From Gemmatimonadota bacterium (GTDB lineage: Bacteria; Gemmatimonadota; Gemmatimonadetes; Longimicrobiales; Gaopeijiaceae): 45,035 nucleotides of DNA. Below the pieces are notes generated by a model that saw only the letters and a list, made by a program, of their open reading frames with translations, ran no database searches and had not been told where the DNA came from. Made by a program: the position numbers and the translations under genes. Location of the stretch: assembly GCA_013002885.1 (NCBI GenBank), contig JABDLS010000092.1, positions 1-45,035 of the forward strand, written 5' to 3'. How positions within the stretch are numbered: position 1 is the stretch's first letter; each line of letters starts with the position of its first letter. Shown here one piece after another: positions 9,193 through 17,194 of the stretch.

Positions 9193-11001
9193 GTGCCGTC
9201 CATCCCCTGGGGTCGGGGGTTCCTCCCGGCCCTGGGCCTCGTGCTCGCGCTGCAGTTGGCGATGGCGCTCGCCAACGGATGGTCCCCGCTCGCGGGCGAG
9301 CTCTGGGGCCCCGATTCCTACATGCGGGTATCGCGCACTCTGGCCTGCGAGGGCGGAGGAGCGTGCCCGGAAGGGGTCTTTCTCGACACCAACGCCCCCT
9401 TCGGTGAAGTCCTCCACTGGCCGTACCTCGAGGACCGACTCCTTCTGGCGTTGTCCGCCCCGTTTCGACTGACCTTCGAGACCCGGGAGGCGGTCCTCTT
9501 GGCGTCGGGCGCCTTCGGGCCGCTGCTCGCGGCCGGGAGCATCGCTCTCGTCCTTCTGATCGCACGCACCCTCGTCTCGCCGCCAGGGCTCTATTTCGCG
9601 GGAATCTTCCTGGCGTGCCAGCCATGGGTCTTCCACGCCTTCGCCGCACCTCGACCGGACCATCATGGTCTCCAGGGCTTCCTTTTCCTGGGTATGGTCG
9701 CCGGGGCACTCCATCTCGTTCGGGACCCGAGCAGGCGGAGCTGGTCGGCTGTGACAGGTGCTTGCCTCGGCCTCGGGTTGTGGGTCAGCACGGAAGCCCT
9801 GGTCACGGGCCTGCCGGTATTGTTCGGCCTTGGGTTGCTCTGGGTCGTCGGAGGACTCCACGTCTCAGCCAGAGCGAACCGCGACGTCGCAGCCGTTGCC
9901 GTGGGTGTGCTCACGCTGGGTCTCCTGGTCGATGCTCCCCCGGAAGCCCTCACGGCAGTCCAGTACGACCGCTTTTCCATCGTGCACTGGTCCGCGTTTT
10001 CCCTCCTGGCCGTGATGTGGGGAGGCATCGTCTCGATTTCCGACCGCGGGCGAAGCCCGGGGTCGCTGGCACGTCTGGGCTGGCTGTGCGGCGGAGCCAT
10101 CGTCTGCGCGACGCTCATGGCCCTTCTGTTTCCTCCGTTCTTCGGCGGACCGATGGTCGAGATCGATGCGCGCCTGCCGGCAATATGGCTCGACCAGACC
10201 TCGGAGTTCCTACCCGTAGCCGAGCACGGACGGCTGCTCGTCGTCGTACTTCACCTGACCTCTTCCTTGCTGGCCGTGCCCGTCCTTTTGTGGCAGGCGG
10301 CGAGAGGCGACCGTGAGAAGCGGTCGGGCTGGCTGTTCCTGTTGGGTCTGTTCGTCTGGTTCATGGCCCTGACCCTCTTCCTCCATGGGCGCTGGGCTCT
10401 GTACCTGCACTTGTTGGTATCGATTCCGCTCGCCTATTTCATCGGTCGCCTCGTGACATGGCCGGCCCCATCGCAGTCGGTGTGGGTCCGAGCGGTCGTG
10501 CATGTGGGAGCGGTGGTAGGCGTCATGTCTCTCCCTGTCGTTCTCGCGCTCACGTTGGCCCGAGCCGAGGGTGCCCCAGGTGGCTCGCGTGCGTCGGCCG
10601 AGTGCAGCGCGTCCTCCATCGTCCCGTTCCTGGGTGAGCTCGCCAGAGATCGACGGCCAGGCACGGTCCTGGCTCCCGCCGATTGGGGCCCGGAGATCGT
10701 ATTCCGAACTCCCCACCAGGCCGTCGCCAGTCCCTATCACCGCAATGCGACAGGCCTGCTGGACAGCCACACGTTCATGTCCGCCACGGACGACATGACG
10801 GCTCTCTCCATCGCCCAGGAGCGCGGTATCGATTGGGTCGTCCTCTGCCGGGATCGACCCTGGTTTCCCGTCGTGACGGACGGCGCGGAACCGACCCTTC
10901 ATGCCCGGTTGTCGGGGCTTCGGAGTCCGTCTTGGCTCACGGCCGTCCCGTTGCCCGGCGACGTAGACGGACCCCTGATGGTGTACGAGGTCAACCGGTG
11001 A
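9193..11001 (+). CDS. STT3/PglB-like GT-C membrane glycosyltransferase
   Basis: 602 residues from the GTG at 9193, which has GAGGGA seven bases upstream. An earlier in-frame start would overlap the previous gene. About a dozen hydrophobic segments fill residues 8-490. GT-C signatures of oligosaccharyltransferases are visible: an acidic D-S-Y motif (D41) in the first loop, N-A-P-F-G-E-V-L-H-W near residues 73-82, and a second acidic motif R-P-D-H-H (D156-H158). The C-terminal 100 residues form a soluble domain with DWGPEI. Such enzymes move a lipid-linked glycan to protein or another acceptor on the periplasmic face. As the last gene of the tad operon it may glycosylate pilin or another surface protein (inference). 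An ArnT-like transferase acting on lipid is the alternative. Confidence 0.72.
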   Translation: MPSIPWGRGFLPALGLVLALQLAMALANGWSPLAGELWGPDSYMRVSRTLACEGGGACPEGVFLDTNAPFGEVLHWPYLEDRLLLALSAPFRLTFETREAVLLASGAFGPLLAAGSIALVLLIARTLVSPPGLYFAGIFLACQPWVFHAFAAPRPDHHGLQGFLFLGMVAGALHLVRDPSRRSWSAVTGACLGLGLWVSTEALVTGLPVLFGLGLLWVVGGLHVSARANRDVAAVAVGVLTLGLLVDAPPEALTAVQYDRFSIVHWSAFSLLAVMWGGIVSISDRGRSPGSLARLGWLCGGAIVCATLMALLFPPFFGGPMVEIDARLPAIWLDQTSEFLPVAEHGRLLVVVLHLTSSLLAVPVLLWQAARGDREKRSGWLFLLGLFVWFMALTLFLHGRWALYLHLLVSIPLAYFIGRLVTWPAPSQSVWVRAVVHVGAVVGVMSLPVVLALTLARAEGAPGGSRASAECSASSIVPFLGELARDRRPGTVLAPADWGPEIVFRTPHQAVASPYHRNATGLLDSHTFMSATDDMTALSIAQERGIDWVVLCRDRPWFPVVTDGAEPTLHARLSGLRSPSWLTAVPLPGDVDGPLMVYEVNR

Positions 11002-11034
11002 CCCGGCGAGGCCCTTGGAGGGCGACGTGCTACA

Positions 11035-11098
11035 GCCACTTGTGGCCCGAGCAAACGGTAGTAAGTGTAGGTATGGGGGTTTCGACTCCCGTTGGCAC
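11035..11098 (+). promoter_or_regulatory. Leader of the Calx-beta gene with GTAGGTATG element
   Basis: The gap 11002-11155 holds a small inverted repeat GCCAC-TT-GTGGC (11035-11046) without a T run, so a weak terminator at best. It also holds the sequence GTAGGTATG at 11067-11075. From 11067 onward, 24 of 32 bases match the sequence starting at 13364 upstream of the Wzc-like gene. This looks like a shared control element about 90 bases before the start codon. What binds it is unknown. Confidence 0.35.
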
Positions 11099-11155
11099 CT
11101 TTCTTGATTTCCCCCCAGGCATGAGCCGCATCGTCTGCCGCTTCGTGTTCGTCCA

Positions 11156-13255
11156 ATGAGACGCTCCTACCTCTTCGCATTGCCGCTCGCTGCTGCGTTG
11201 CCGGCGGTCTTCCAGGCTTGCACCAGCCGGGAAGTCGTGGCGGTGGTCGTGGAGGAGGTCGCCGTTCAACCGCCGTCGGCGACCGTAACCCTTGGAGACA
11301 GTCTGCAGCTCACGGCACTCATTCAGGATGACCGTGGCTTCGTGTTGAGGGGTGCCGCACCCTCCTGGTACTCCAGTGGGGAGACCATCGCCGTCGTCGA
11401 CTCCGCCGGCATGGTTCAAGGCCTGCGGGCCGGCTCGGTCGACGTTTCGGCCTCTTTTGGGAGTGCCACCGGCATAGCTCGGATCACGGTAACGCCTCCT
11501 CCGGTTTACGGGTACGCGGTCCTCGAGACATCCGGATCGACCGTCGTCAGCGAGGGCGTCGGCGCGGACGAGTTCTCCCTGGTCCTTCTAGCCGAGCCCT
11601 CCCAGGACGTCGTTCTCGACATCGTGAGCGCCGACCCCGGCGAGGTCGAGGTGGACTCCACCTCTCTCGTGTTCACTCCAGACGACTGGAGTGCTCTCAG
11701 GACCGTCCTCGTCCGTGGCGTCGTCGACGGCTTCGTCGACGGCGATCAGGTGACCGAGGTCGTCGTCTCCGTGGACCCCGCGTCGGATCCTGCCTTCGCA
11801 GGGCTATCCCCCAGAGTCGTCGCGGTGAGCTCGCTGGACGCCGAAACCGCTGGCTTCACGGTTACGGAGACCGGTGGTTTCACTCGGGTCGACGAGGGCG
11901 AGTCGACGGACACCCTGCTCGTCGCTCTGGACGCCAAGCCCGCTTCCACCGTGGTCCTGAGCCTCTCGAGCGCCGATCCGAGCGAGGTGGTGCTGGACTC
12001 GACGAGGTTGACCTTCGCACCATCCGACTGGGCGACCGCCAAGAGGGTGACCGTCGCAGGGCTGGAGGATGGTGAGCGGGACGGAGATCAGTCCACCCTC
12101 GTCGCGGTGTCCGTCGTGGATGAGCAGTCCGATGAGCTCTGGGATGCCGTTGCCGACCAGAGTGTCGAGGTCCGGACTGTCGACGGCTCTTTGGGGGTCA
12201 GGATCAACGAAACCGATGGAGGGACGTCGGTCGACGAGGGAGGGAGTGAAGACAGCTTCTCCGTTGTGCTGACCAGCCCACCCGCGTCCGAGGTCGAACT
12301 CGGCATCTCCGTGGCCGACGAAACGGAAGTGAGGGCCGACCGGTCGACTCTTACCTTCGGACCCTCGAACTGGAGCAGTCCACAGGAAGTAACGCTCCGT
12401 GGCGTCGACGACGATGCCGTGGACGGTACTGCCGTGACTCCCGTGACCGTCGAGGTCCTGCAGGGATCAGACCCGGCATGGCTCGGACAAACGCCGTCGG
12501 AGATCATGGTGACCACCCTCGACGACGATGTGGCGGGCGTCGACCTCACGGAGACGAAGGGCTCGACGGTGGTCGCGGAGGACGGTGAAGTCGACCAGGT
12601 CCGGGTCGAGCTGAGCGGTCGCCCCGTGTCCGACGTCATCGTAACCGCGGTGAGCGCAGACACCACGGAGGTCCAGGTCGAGCCGTCGGTGTTGACGTTC
12701 ACACCGGAGAACTGGGATGAGCGGCAGAACTTCACCCTCACGGGCGTCGATGACGAGGAAGTGGACGGCTCCACGTTCACCGACCTCACGATCTCGGTGG
12801 ATCCGAGCTCCGCGGATGCCTTCACGGAGCTTCCCCCTCAGGTGGTGACTGTCCAGAACGCGGACGATGAGGAGGAGGTCTACACCATCGACCAGACTGG
12901 AGACGCCACCATCGTTTCAGAGGGCGGCTCCAGCGATACCTTCGACCTTTCGCTCATCTACCGCCCCGAGTGGTCGGTTACCATCCGGGCGACGAGCCTC
13001 GATGAGAGCGAAGTGACGGTGAGTCCATCCAGCATCACGATCTCGCGATTCGGGGACTGGAAGGACCCTCGCACCTTCGTGGTCACCGGGGTGGACGACT
13101 CCGTCCCGGACGGCGACCAGATGTCGCTGATCCTCCTCGAAGTGGAGGCCGTGTGGTGGGATGACCGCTATGTCGACGCACCCGACAGGACTGTCCCGGT
13201 TACGACGCTGGACGACGACGGAGCGGGCGGGTCGGAAGGATCGGACGGAGGGTGA
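11156..13255 (+). CDS. BIG2 / Calx-beta repeat surface protein, probable lipoprotein
   Basis: 699 residues. A signal peptide (1-21) ends in F-Q-A-C, a weak lipobox with C22. Residues about 35-100 form a BIG2-type Ig-like domain (VTLGDSLQLTALI, then GLRAGSVDVSA). Five Calx-beta-like repeats of roughly 112 residues follow, each opening with an E-T-x-G-x-T-x-V-x-E-G pattern, with a central TFxPxNW segment and a closing V-x-T-L-D-D-D. Such modules make calcium-binding, rod-like extracellular proteins used for adhesion or matrix building; the many aspartates fit this. No enzyme domain is seen. It lies alone between the tad operon and the polysaccharide locus with gaps of 154 and 223 bases on either side, so it may be a matrix protein serving either. 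Confidence 0.8.
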   Translation: MRRSYLFALPLAAALPAVFQACTSREVVAVVVEEVAVQPPSATVTLGDSLQLTALIQDDRGFVLRGAAPSWYSSGETIAVVDSAGMVQGLRAGSVDVSASFGSATGIARITVTPPPVYGYAVLETSGSTVVSEGVGADEFSLVLLAEPSQDVVLDIVSADPGEVEVDSTSLVFTPDDWSALRTVLVRGVVDGFVDGDQVTEVVVSVDPASDPAFAGLSPRVVAVSSLDAETAGFTVTETGGFTRVDEGESTDTLLVALDAKPASTVVLSLSSADPSEVVLDSTRLTFAPSDWATAKRVTVAGLEDGERDGDQSTLVAVSVVDEQSDELWDAVADQSVEVRTVDGSLGVRINETDGGTSVDEGGSEDSFSVVLTSPPASEVELGISVADETEVRADRSTLTFGPSNWSSPQEVTLRGVDDDAVDGTAVTPVTVEVLQGSDPAWLGQTPSEIMVTTLDDDVAGVDLTETKGSTVVAEDGEVDQVRVELSGRPVSDVIVTAVSADTTEVQVEPSVLTFTPENWDERQNFTLTGVDDEEVDGSTFTDLTISVDPSSADAFTELPPQVVTVQNADDEEEVYTIDQTGDATIVSEGGSSDTFDLSLIYRPEWSVTIRATSLDESEVTVSPSSITISRFGDWKDPRTFVVTGVDDSVPDGDQMSLILLEVEAVWWDDRYVDAPDRTVPVTTLDDDGAGGSEGSDGG

Positions 13256-13345
13256 ACCAGGGTACGGTTGGACACCGGTTTACTCACGATCCACATACTT
13301 TCTCTCCCTCGAGCACCTGTGAGGCGATGCGCGAACTCCTACCAC

Positions 13346-13395
13346 TACCTACCTTCGCGAGCAGTAGGTATGATGGGTTCCAGTTCCGTCGCCAC
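13346..13395 (+). promoter_or_regulatory. Inverted repeat TACCTAC/GTAGGTA before the Wzc-like gene
   Basis: A perfect 7-base inverted repeat, TACCTAC (13346-13352) and GTAGGTA (13364-13370), is separated by 11 bases in the 223-base gap before the GTG at 13479. The right arm begins the motif shared with 11067-11098. Arm length and spacing suit a dimeric DNA-binding protein. Because the downstream gene starts with two helix-turn-helix domains, self-regulation is an attractive guess. An RNA hairpin in the leader is also possible. Confidence 0.4.
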
Positions 13396-13478
13396 ACCGG
13401 CGTTTCGTGGCTCCACGCTCTCCCGCGCACGAATCGGTACCGAGTGGCCGCGAGTTGTGCTGAGTTTCAGAGGTCCCC

Positions 13479-16400
13479 GTGAGATACAGCTCGCGTTTCA
13501 AGGCAGAAGCAGTGCGATCGGTGCTCGAAAGCGAGCGGCCGATTTCGTGGATCGCCCGCAAGCTTGAAGTCAGTCCGAGCACCCTGAGGCGATGGATGGA
13601 CGAGCTGGAACCTACCCTCCGAGCGGAAGATGAAGCGGTGGAGAGTAACGACGACCTGGCCGCGGGGGGTGCCGATTCCTCGGAGGACACCGGCGATTCG
13701 GACGAGGAGGGACTCAGCCTCTGGTTCAAGGGCATGGCCGTGCATCTGGCCGAGAGTTCTCCCAGACCTGTGGAGGAAGTGGCGAGGCAGTTAGGGGTTT
13801 CGGCGAGCAGTCTGGTGCGGTGGAGGCTGGAGGTGGCCGAGGAGGCATCGAGTAAGGGCGGTCGGACCCCGGCAGAGGCCGAAAAGGCACCGAGTGAAGT
13901 CGAGAAGGCGTCCACTCCAACCGAGACGGCATCCACCCAAGCGCAAGAGGTACCCACTCAAGCCGAGGAGGCATCCGCTCAGGCACAGGAGGCATCCACT
14001 CAGGCCCAGGAAGCATCCACTCAGGCCCAGGAGGTACCCACTCGTCGAGCCGAGGAGGTCTCCACTCACGCCCAGGGCGTACCCACTCGTCGAGCCGAGG
14101 AGGCCCCCACTCGAGCCGAGGAGGTACCCACTCGTCGAGCCGAGGAGGCCCCCGCTCGAGCCAAGGAGGTACCCACTCGTCGAGCCGAGGAGGCCCCCGT
14201 CGAAGCCAAGGAGCTCTCCATACAAGCCTGGGTGGCATCCACTTCGTCAGGGATGGAACCACCGCCGTCGATCGATCCGGTCGGGGCGGCGCCGGTTGAA
14301 GCCTCGGCCGGTAGTTCCGAAGAGTCTCAGACGCCCAGCGAGGAGAACTCGGAGGAAGAAGCTGACTCCGCGGATGTTCACGACCCGGCGCCTTCCGACG
14401 AAGGCCCTGCACGCCAGGTCATGCCCACCTCCCTGACTCCGACGGTCAGGTCACCCGTGGAATCTCCAGCGGGCCGGGACCGTCGGTCCCCCCCCCGGCC
14501 TCGGCCTTCACATCGCGGGACCGGTTTCCGAGGGCACCCGCCCGAGGTCGAGACGCGGACGGCGCCGACCATTACGGATAGCGGGACAATCGACCTCTCC
14601 GACGTGCTCAACGTGCTAAGGCGAAGAGCTCTTCTGGTGCTCTCGTCAGTACTCGTGTGTACGGCTGGGGCCGCGTTCTTCGCGCTCCGGGAGATGCCGC
14701 AGTACAGGGCCACGGCGGTACTACGCCTCGGTGGATCCGGACGCGAGGCCATCACACAGGGCTTCGAGGCACCCGTCGAAGAAGGAGACCGGTACGTCAA
14801 TCCTCTGCTTTCCCAAACCGAGCTCCTTCGCAGCCGATCGCTCATCGCTGACGCAGTGGACGCGGTGGGATACCGGCTTCGACCCGACTACAGTCGATAT
14901 GGCCCCAACGTCGTCACGTCGGTCCGGGTTGCCCCGGGCGTCGTGCCCGACACGTTGTGGGTGTTCTTCTACACCGATGGGGTCATCGCGCAATTCGCAG
15001 GTCTAGAGGGCCGGGCGGACTACGGTCAGCCTTTGAGCGTAGGGGGAGTCGGCTTCACGGTTCCACGGCCGCAGGAGCCCAGCCGAACCGCGTGGACCGT
15101 CATCTCTCAGGAACAGGCGGTCGACCGGATGCTGGCCCAGTTGAGGATCACCCCCAGGGTGGAAACGAACATCGTGGACGTTTCGTTTCTCCACCCCAAC
15201 CCTGAGACGGCCCGGTCTGTGGTCAACACGCTGGTTATGGATTATCAGCAGTTCGAGGCTGATTTCGCTCAGGAGCGATCACGACGGAGACGCCTGTTCC
15301 TCGAAGAGCAGGTCGCCCAGGCCGACTCGGGCTTGGCTCAAGCCCAGGCCAACCTGCGCAACTTCCAATCGAGGGGTCAGACGTACAACGCGCGCCAGGA
15401 GCTGTCGGCTCAGCAGCAAAACCGTATGCTCCTCGACATACGTAGAGGCGAGTTGGACGCCGACCGCAGCATGTTCGGGGGGCTACTCGCTCAGCTCGAC
15501 TCATCGAATGATGAAGAGCGCTGGGAGGTGCTGCGGACGCTGGTGTCGGCCCCTGGAATCGCCGAGAACCCGGCAGTCTCGAGGATCCACGAGCAGTTGA
15601 TCCGACAGCGGGCCGAGCTCGACTCCCTGACCAGTGGATCATTCGGCAGCTCCGTGAGCAACCCTGACGTCCAGCGCCAGATTGAGCTCATCCGCACGTC
15701 CGAGGGAGAGTTGAGTGGTGCGATCCGAAGCCACCTCGCCTCGTTGGACGCCCGAGCGGCGGCCCTCGAGGAACTGGCAGAGAGGACGTCGGAGGCGTTG
15801 GCAGGCCTTCCCTATCAGCTCGCCGAAGAGGCGCGTCTCGATCAGATCGTCGAGACATATCAGACCGTCAGCGAGCAGGTCCGGGAAGAGCTCCAGAGAA
15901 CGAGGGTCGCCGAGGCCGCTACGGTCGGCCAAGTCGATGTCATCGACCTGGCCAATCTGCCCTACGAGCCCGAGCCAGGAACGCGGGCCATCAAGATCGC
16001 GGTCGGGCTACTCGCCGGATTGACCCTCGGGTTCGGCTCGGCCTTCTTGCTCGAACGCGGCAATCGTGTCGTACAAACCCGGGCGGAGGTCGAGGAGGCG
16101 TTCCGCCTCCCGGTCATGGGGGTGATCCCCAAGGCCCTCGACAGCGACCTGGCCGACCTGGAACGGCTGCTGTCGACGAACGGAACGCCAAAGGTAGAGT
16201 GGAAGGTCGGCGATCAGCCCGCGGCCCGGAAAGGCAGCCAGCCGAGGGAAGCGTACCGCCTGCTGCGAACGAATCTGATGTTCGCGAGTTGGACCGACGG
16301 TGTGCGAAACATCGTCGTCACCAGTACCGCGCCACAGGAGGGAAAGACCCTTACGTCGGCGAGTCTAGCGGCGTCTCTGGCCGAGGAGGGCGTCAGGGTC

Positions 16401-16889
16401 CTTCTGATGGATGCTGATCTGTGGCGAGGTAGGATTCACAACATGGTGGGCGTGCCCCAATCTCCCGGCCTCGCCGATGTCCTGGCAGGCAAGGTCGAGG
16501 TGCGAAGCGCCATCCGCCGCACCGGATTAGCCACGCTCGACGTGCTCCCTCGGGGCACCCGGCAGTCGGACCCATCTCTCCTTGCCCGAAGCACCGCGCT
16601 GGACCACGTGCTGAGCCAGCTCGACAGTGAATACGACTTGCTGGTGATCGATGCCCCCCCGGTGCTGGCGGCGGGAAGTGCTCCTGTAGTCCCCGCAGTC
16701 GCCGACGGAGTTCTCCTCGTGGTGCGCGCAGGCCAAACGGATCGAGGAGCGCTCCGAGAATGCCTGAGGGAGTTGGGCACCGTAGGGGCCAGCGTTCTGG
16801 GCATCGTGCTCAACGACCCAGAGGACCTTACGGCCTGGAACGATCGGGGCTACCACACCCGCTACGAGTACGCCGAATCGGAGAGCTGA
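13479..16889 (+). CDS. Tandem HTH - Wzz - tyrosine kinase fusion (Wzc-like)
   Basis: 1136 residues from a GTG with AGAGG five bases upstream. Residues 1-45 and about 80-116 are two helix-turn-helix domains of the transposase OrfA type (F-K-A-E-A-V, then S-P-S-T-L-R-R-W; and V-S-A-S-S-L-V-R-W). Residues about 140-257 are a Gln/Glu/Thr/Arg repeat linker. A Wzz chain-length domain follows with transmembrane segments near 381 and 838, a long coiled coil between them, and the proline-rich PYEPEPG before the second. The cytoplasmic BY-kinase has Walker A with EGKT near 952, A' LLMDADLW near 974 and B LLVIDAPP near 1054, and ends with tyrosines 1125, 1129 and 1131. It should control polysaccharide chain length through tyrosine phosphorylation. 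Ordinary Wzc proteins have no DNA-binding domains, so a membrane-tethered regulator is inferred. No transposase catalytic domain is present. Confidence 0.88.
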   Translation: MRYSSRFKAEAVRSVLESERPISWIARKLEVSPSTLRRWMDELEPTLRAEDEAVESNDDLAAGGADSSEDTGDSDEEGLSLWFKGMAVHLAESSPRPVEEVARQLGVSASSLVRWRLEVAEEASSKGGRTPAEAEKAPSEVEKASTPTETASTQAQEVPTQAEEASAQAQEASTQAQEASTQAQEVPTRRAEEVSTHAQGVPTRRAEEAPTRAEEVPTRRAEEAPARAKEVPTRRAEEAPVEAKELSIQAWVASTSSGMEPPPSIDPVGAAPVEASAGSSEESQTPSEENSEEEADSADVHDPAPSDEGPARQVMPTSLTPTVRSPVESPAGRDRRSPPRPRPSHRGTGFRGHPPEVETRTAPTITDSGTIDLSDVLNVLRRRALLVLSSVLVCTAGAAFFALREMPQYRATAVLRLGGSGREAITQGFEAPVEEGDRYVNPLLSQTELLRSRSLIADAVDAVGYRLRPDYSRYGPNVVTSVRVAPGVVPDTLWVFFYTDGVIAQFAGLEGRADYGQPLSVGGVGFTVPRPQEPSRTAWTVISQEQAVDRMLAQLRITPRVETNIVDVSFLHPNPETARSVVNTLVMDYQQFEADFAQERSRRRRLFLEEQVAQADSGLAQAQANLRNFQSRGQTYNARQELSAQQQNRMLLDIRRGELDADRSMFGGLLAQLDSSNDEERWEVLRTLVSAPGIAENPAVSRIHEQLIRQRAELDSLTSGSFGSSVSNPDVQRQIELIRTSEGELSGAIRSHLASLDARAAALEELAERTSEALAGLPYQLAEEARLDQIVETYQTVSEQVREELQRTRVAEAATVGQVDVIDLANLPYEPEPGTRAIKIAVGLLAGLTLGFGSAFLLERGNRVVQTRAEVEEAFRLPVMGVIPKALDSDLADLERLLSTNGTPKVEWKVGDQPAARKGSQPREAYRLLRTNLMFASWTDGVRNIVVTSTAPQEGKTLTSASLAASLAEEGVRVLLMDADLWRGRIHNMVGVPQSPGLADVLAGKVEVRSAIRRTGLATLDVLPRGTRQSDPSLLARSTALDHVLSQLDSEYDLLVIDAPPVLAAGSAPVVPAVADGVLLVVRAGQTDRGALRECLRELGTVGASVLGIVLNDPEDLTAWNDRGYHTRYEYAESES
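13911..14220 (+). repeat. In-frame 21-bp and 45-bp tandem repeats in linker
   Basis: Inside the Wzc-like gene, units of seven codons (variants of E-A-S-T-Q-A-Q) run from about 13911 to 14030. They change into four units of fifteen codons (variants of E-V-P-T-R-R-A-E-E-A-P-T-R-A-E) up to about 14215. All unit lengths are multiples of three, so copy-number change keeps the frame. The repeat creates long false open frames on the opposite strand. Confidence 0.85.
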
Positions 16890-17194
16890 AGCCGGGAAGC
16901 CCCTGACGTGATGGGGTGGTTCCTGAAACGCTTCGGCTAGGCACCAATGAGGCGAGCGCCTTCGCAAGCAAGACGCTCTCTCCGATCCAATCCCACCTCT
17001 CTGATTCCCGCGGTGGCCGGTCTACCGTCGGACGCTGGACACCGTACATAACGCGCAACACGTCTGGCCTAGCGGAAATTTGCCCGATACCGAGGGGGGC
17101 TATTGTCCGAACGGCCGAACCTTCGTATTCCTCCGGGACAGTTGGACTGTAGTCGCATCACCATGGCTCCCCCCCCCAGAGTCGGAGAACGATC
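16890..17194. other. Intergenic region, no gene seen
   Basis: 305 bases between the Wzc-like gene and the phosphatase gene. No supported coding frame. An inverted repeat ACAGT-TGG-ACTGT lies at 17138-17150, and the Shine-Dalgarno-like GGAG at 17184-17187 belongs to the TTG start at 17195. I could not identify a confident sigma-70 promoter or terminator. Confidence 0.5.

Noticed and set aside
11090..11115. Sigma-54 promoter (TTGGCAC followed by TTGAT)
   Set aside because: The -24 part fits, but the -12 part lacks the invariant GC, and no similar site lies upstream of the neighbouring operons.
13479..13830. Insertion-sequence OrfA transposase
   Set aside because: The HTH domains are in one continuous frame with Wzz and kinase domains, and no OrfB, DDE motif or terminal inverted repeats were seen.
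13911..14220. Possible CRISPR array or minisatellite
   Set aside because: The units are contiguous with no unique spacers, are in frame within a gene and encode a plausible linker.
13726..14412. Long minus-strand open frames rich in proline, leucine, serine or glycine
   Set aside because: They are mirror images of the tandem repeats in the linker of the Wzc-like gene, whose unit lengths keep all frames open.
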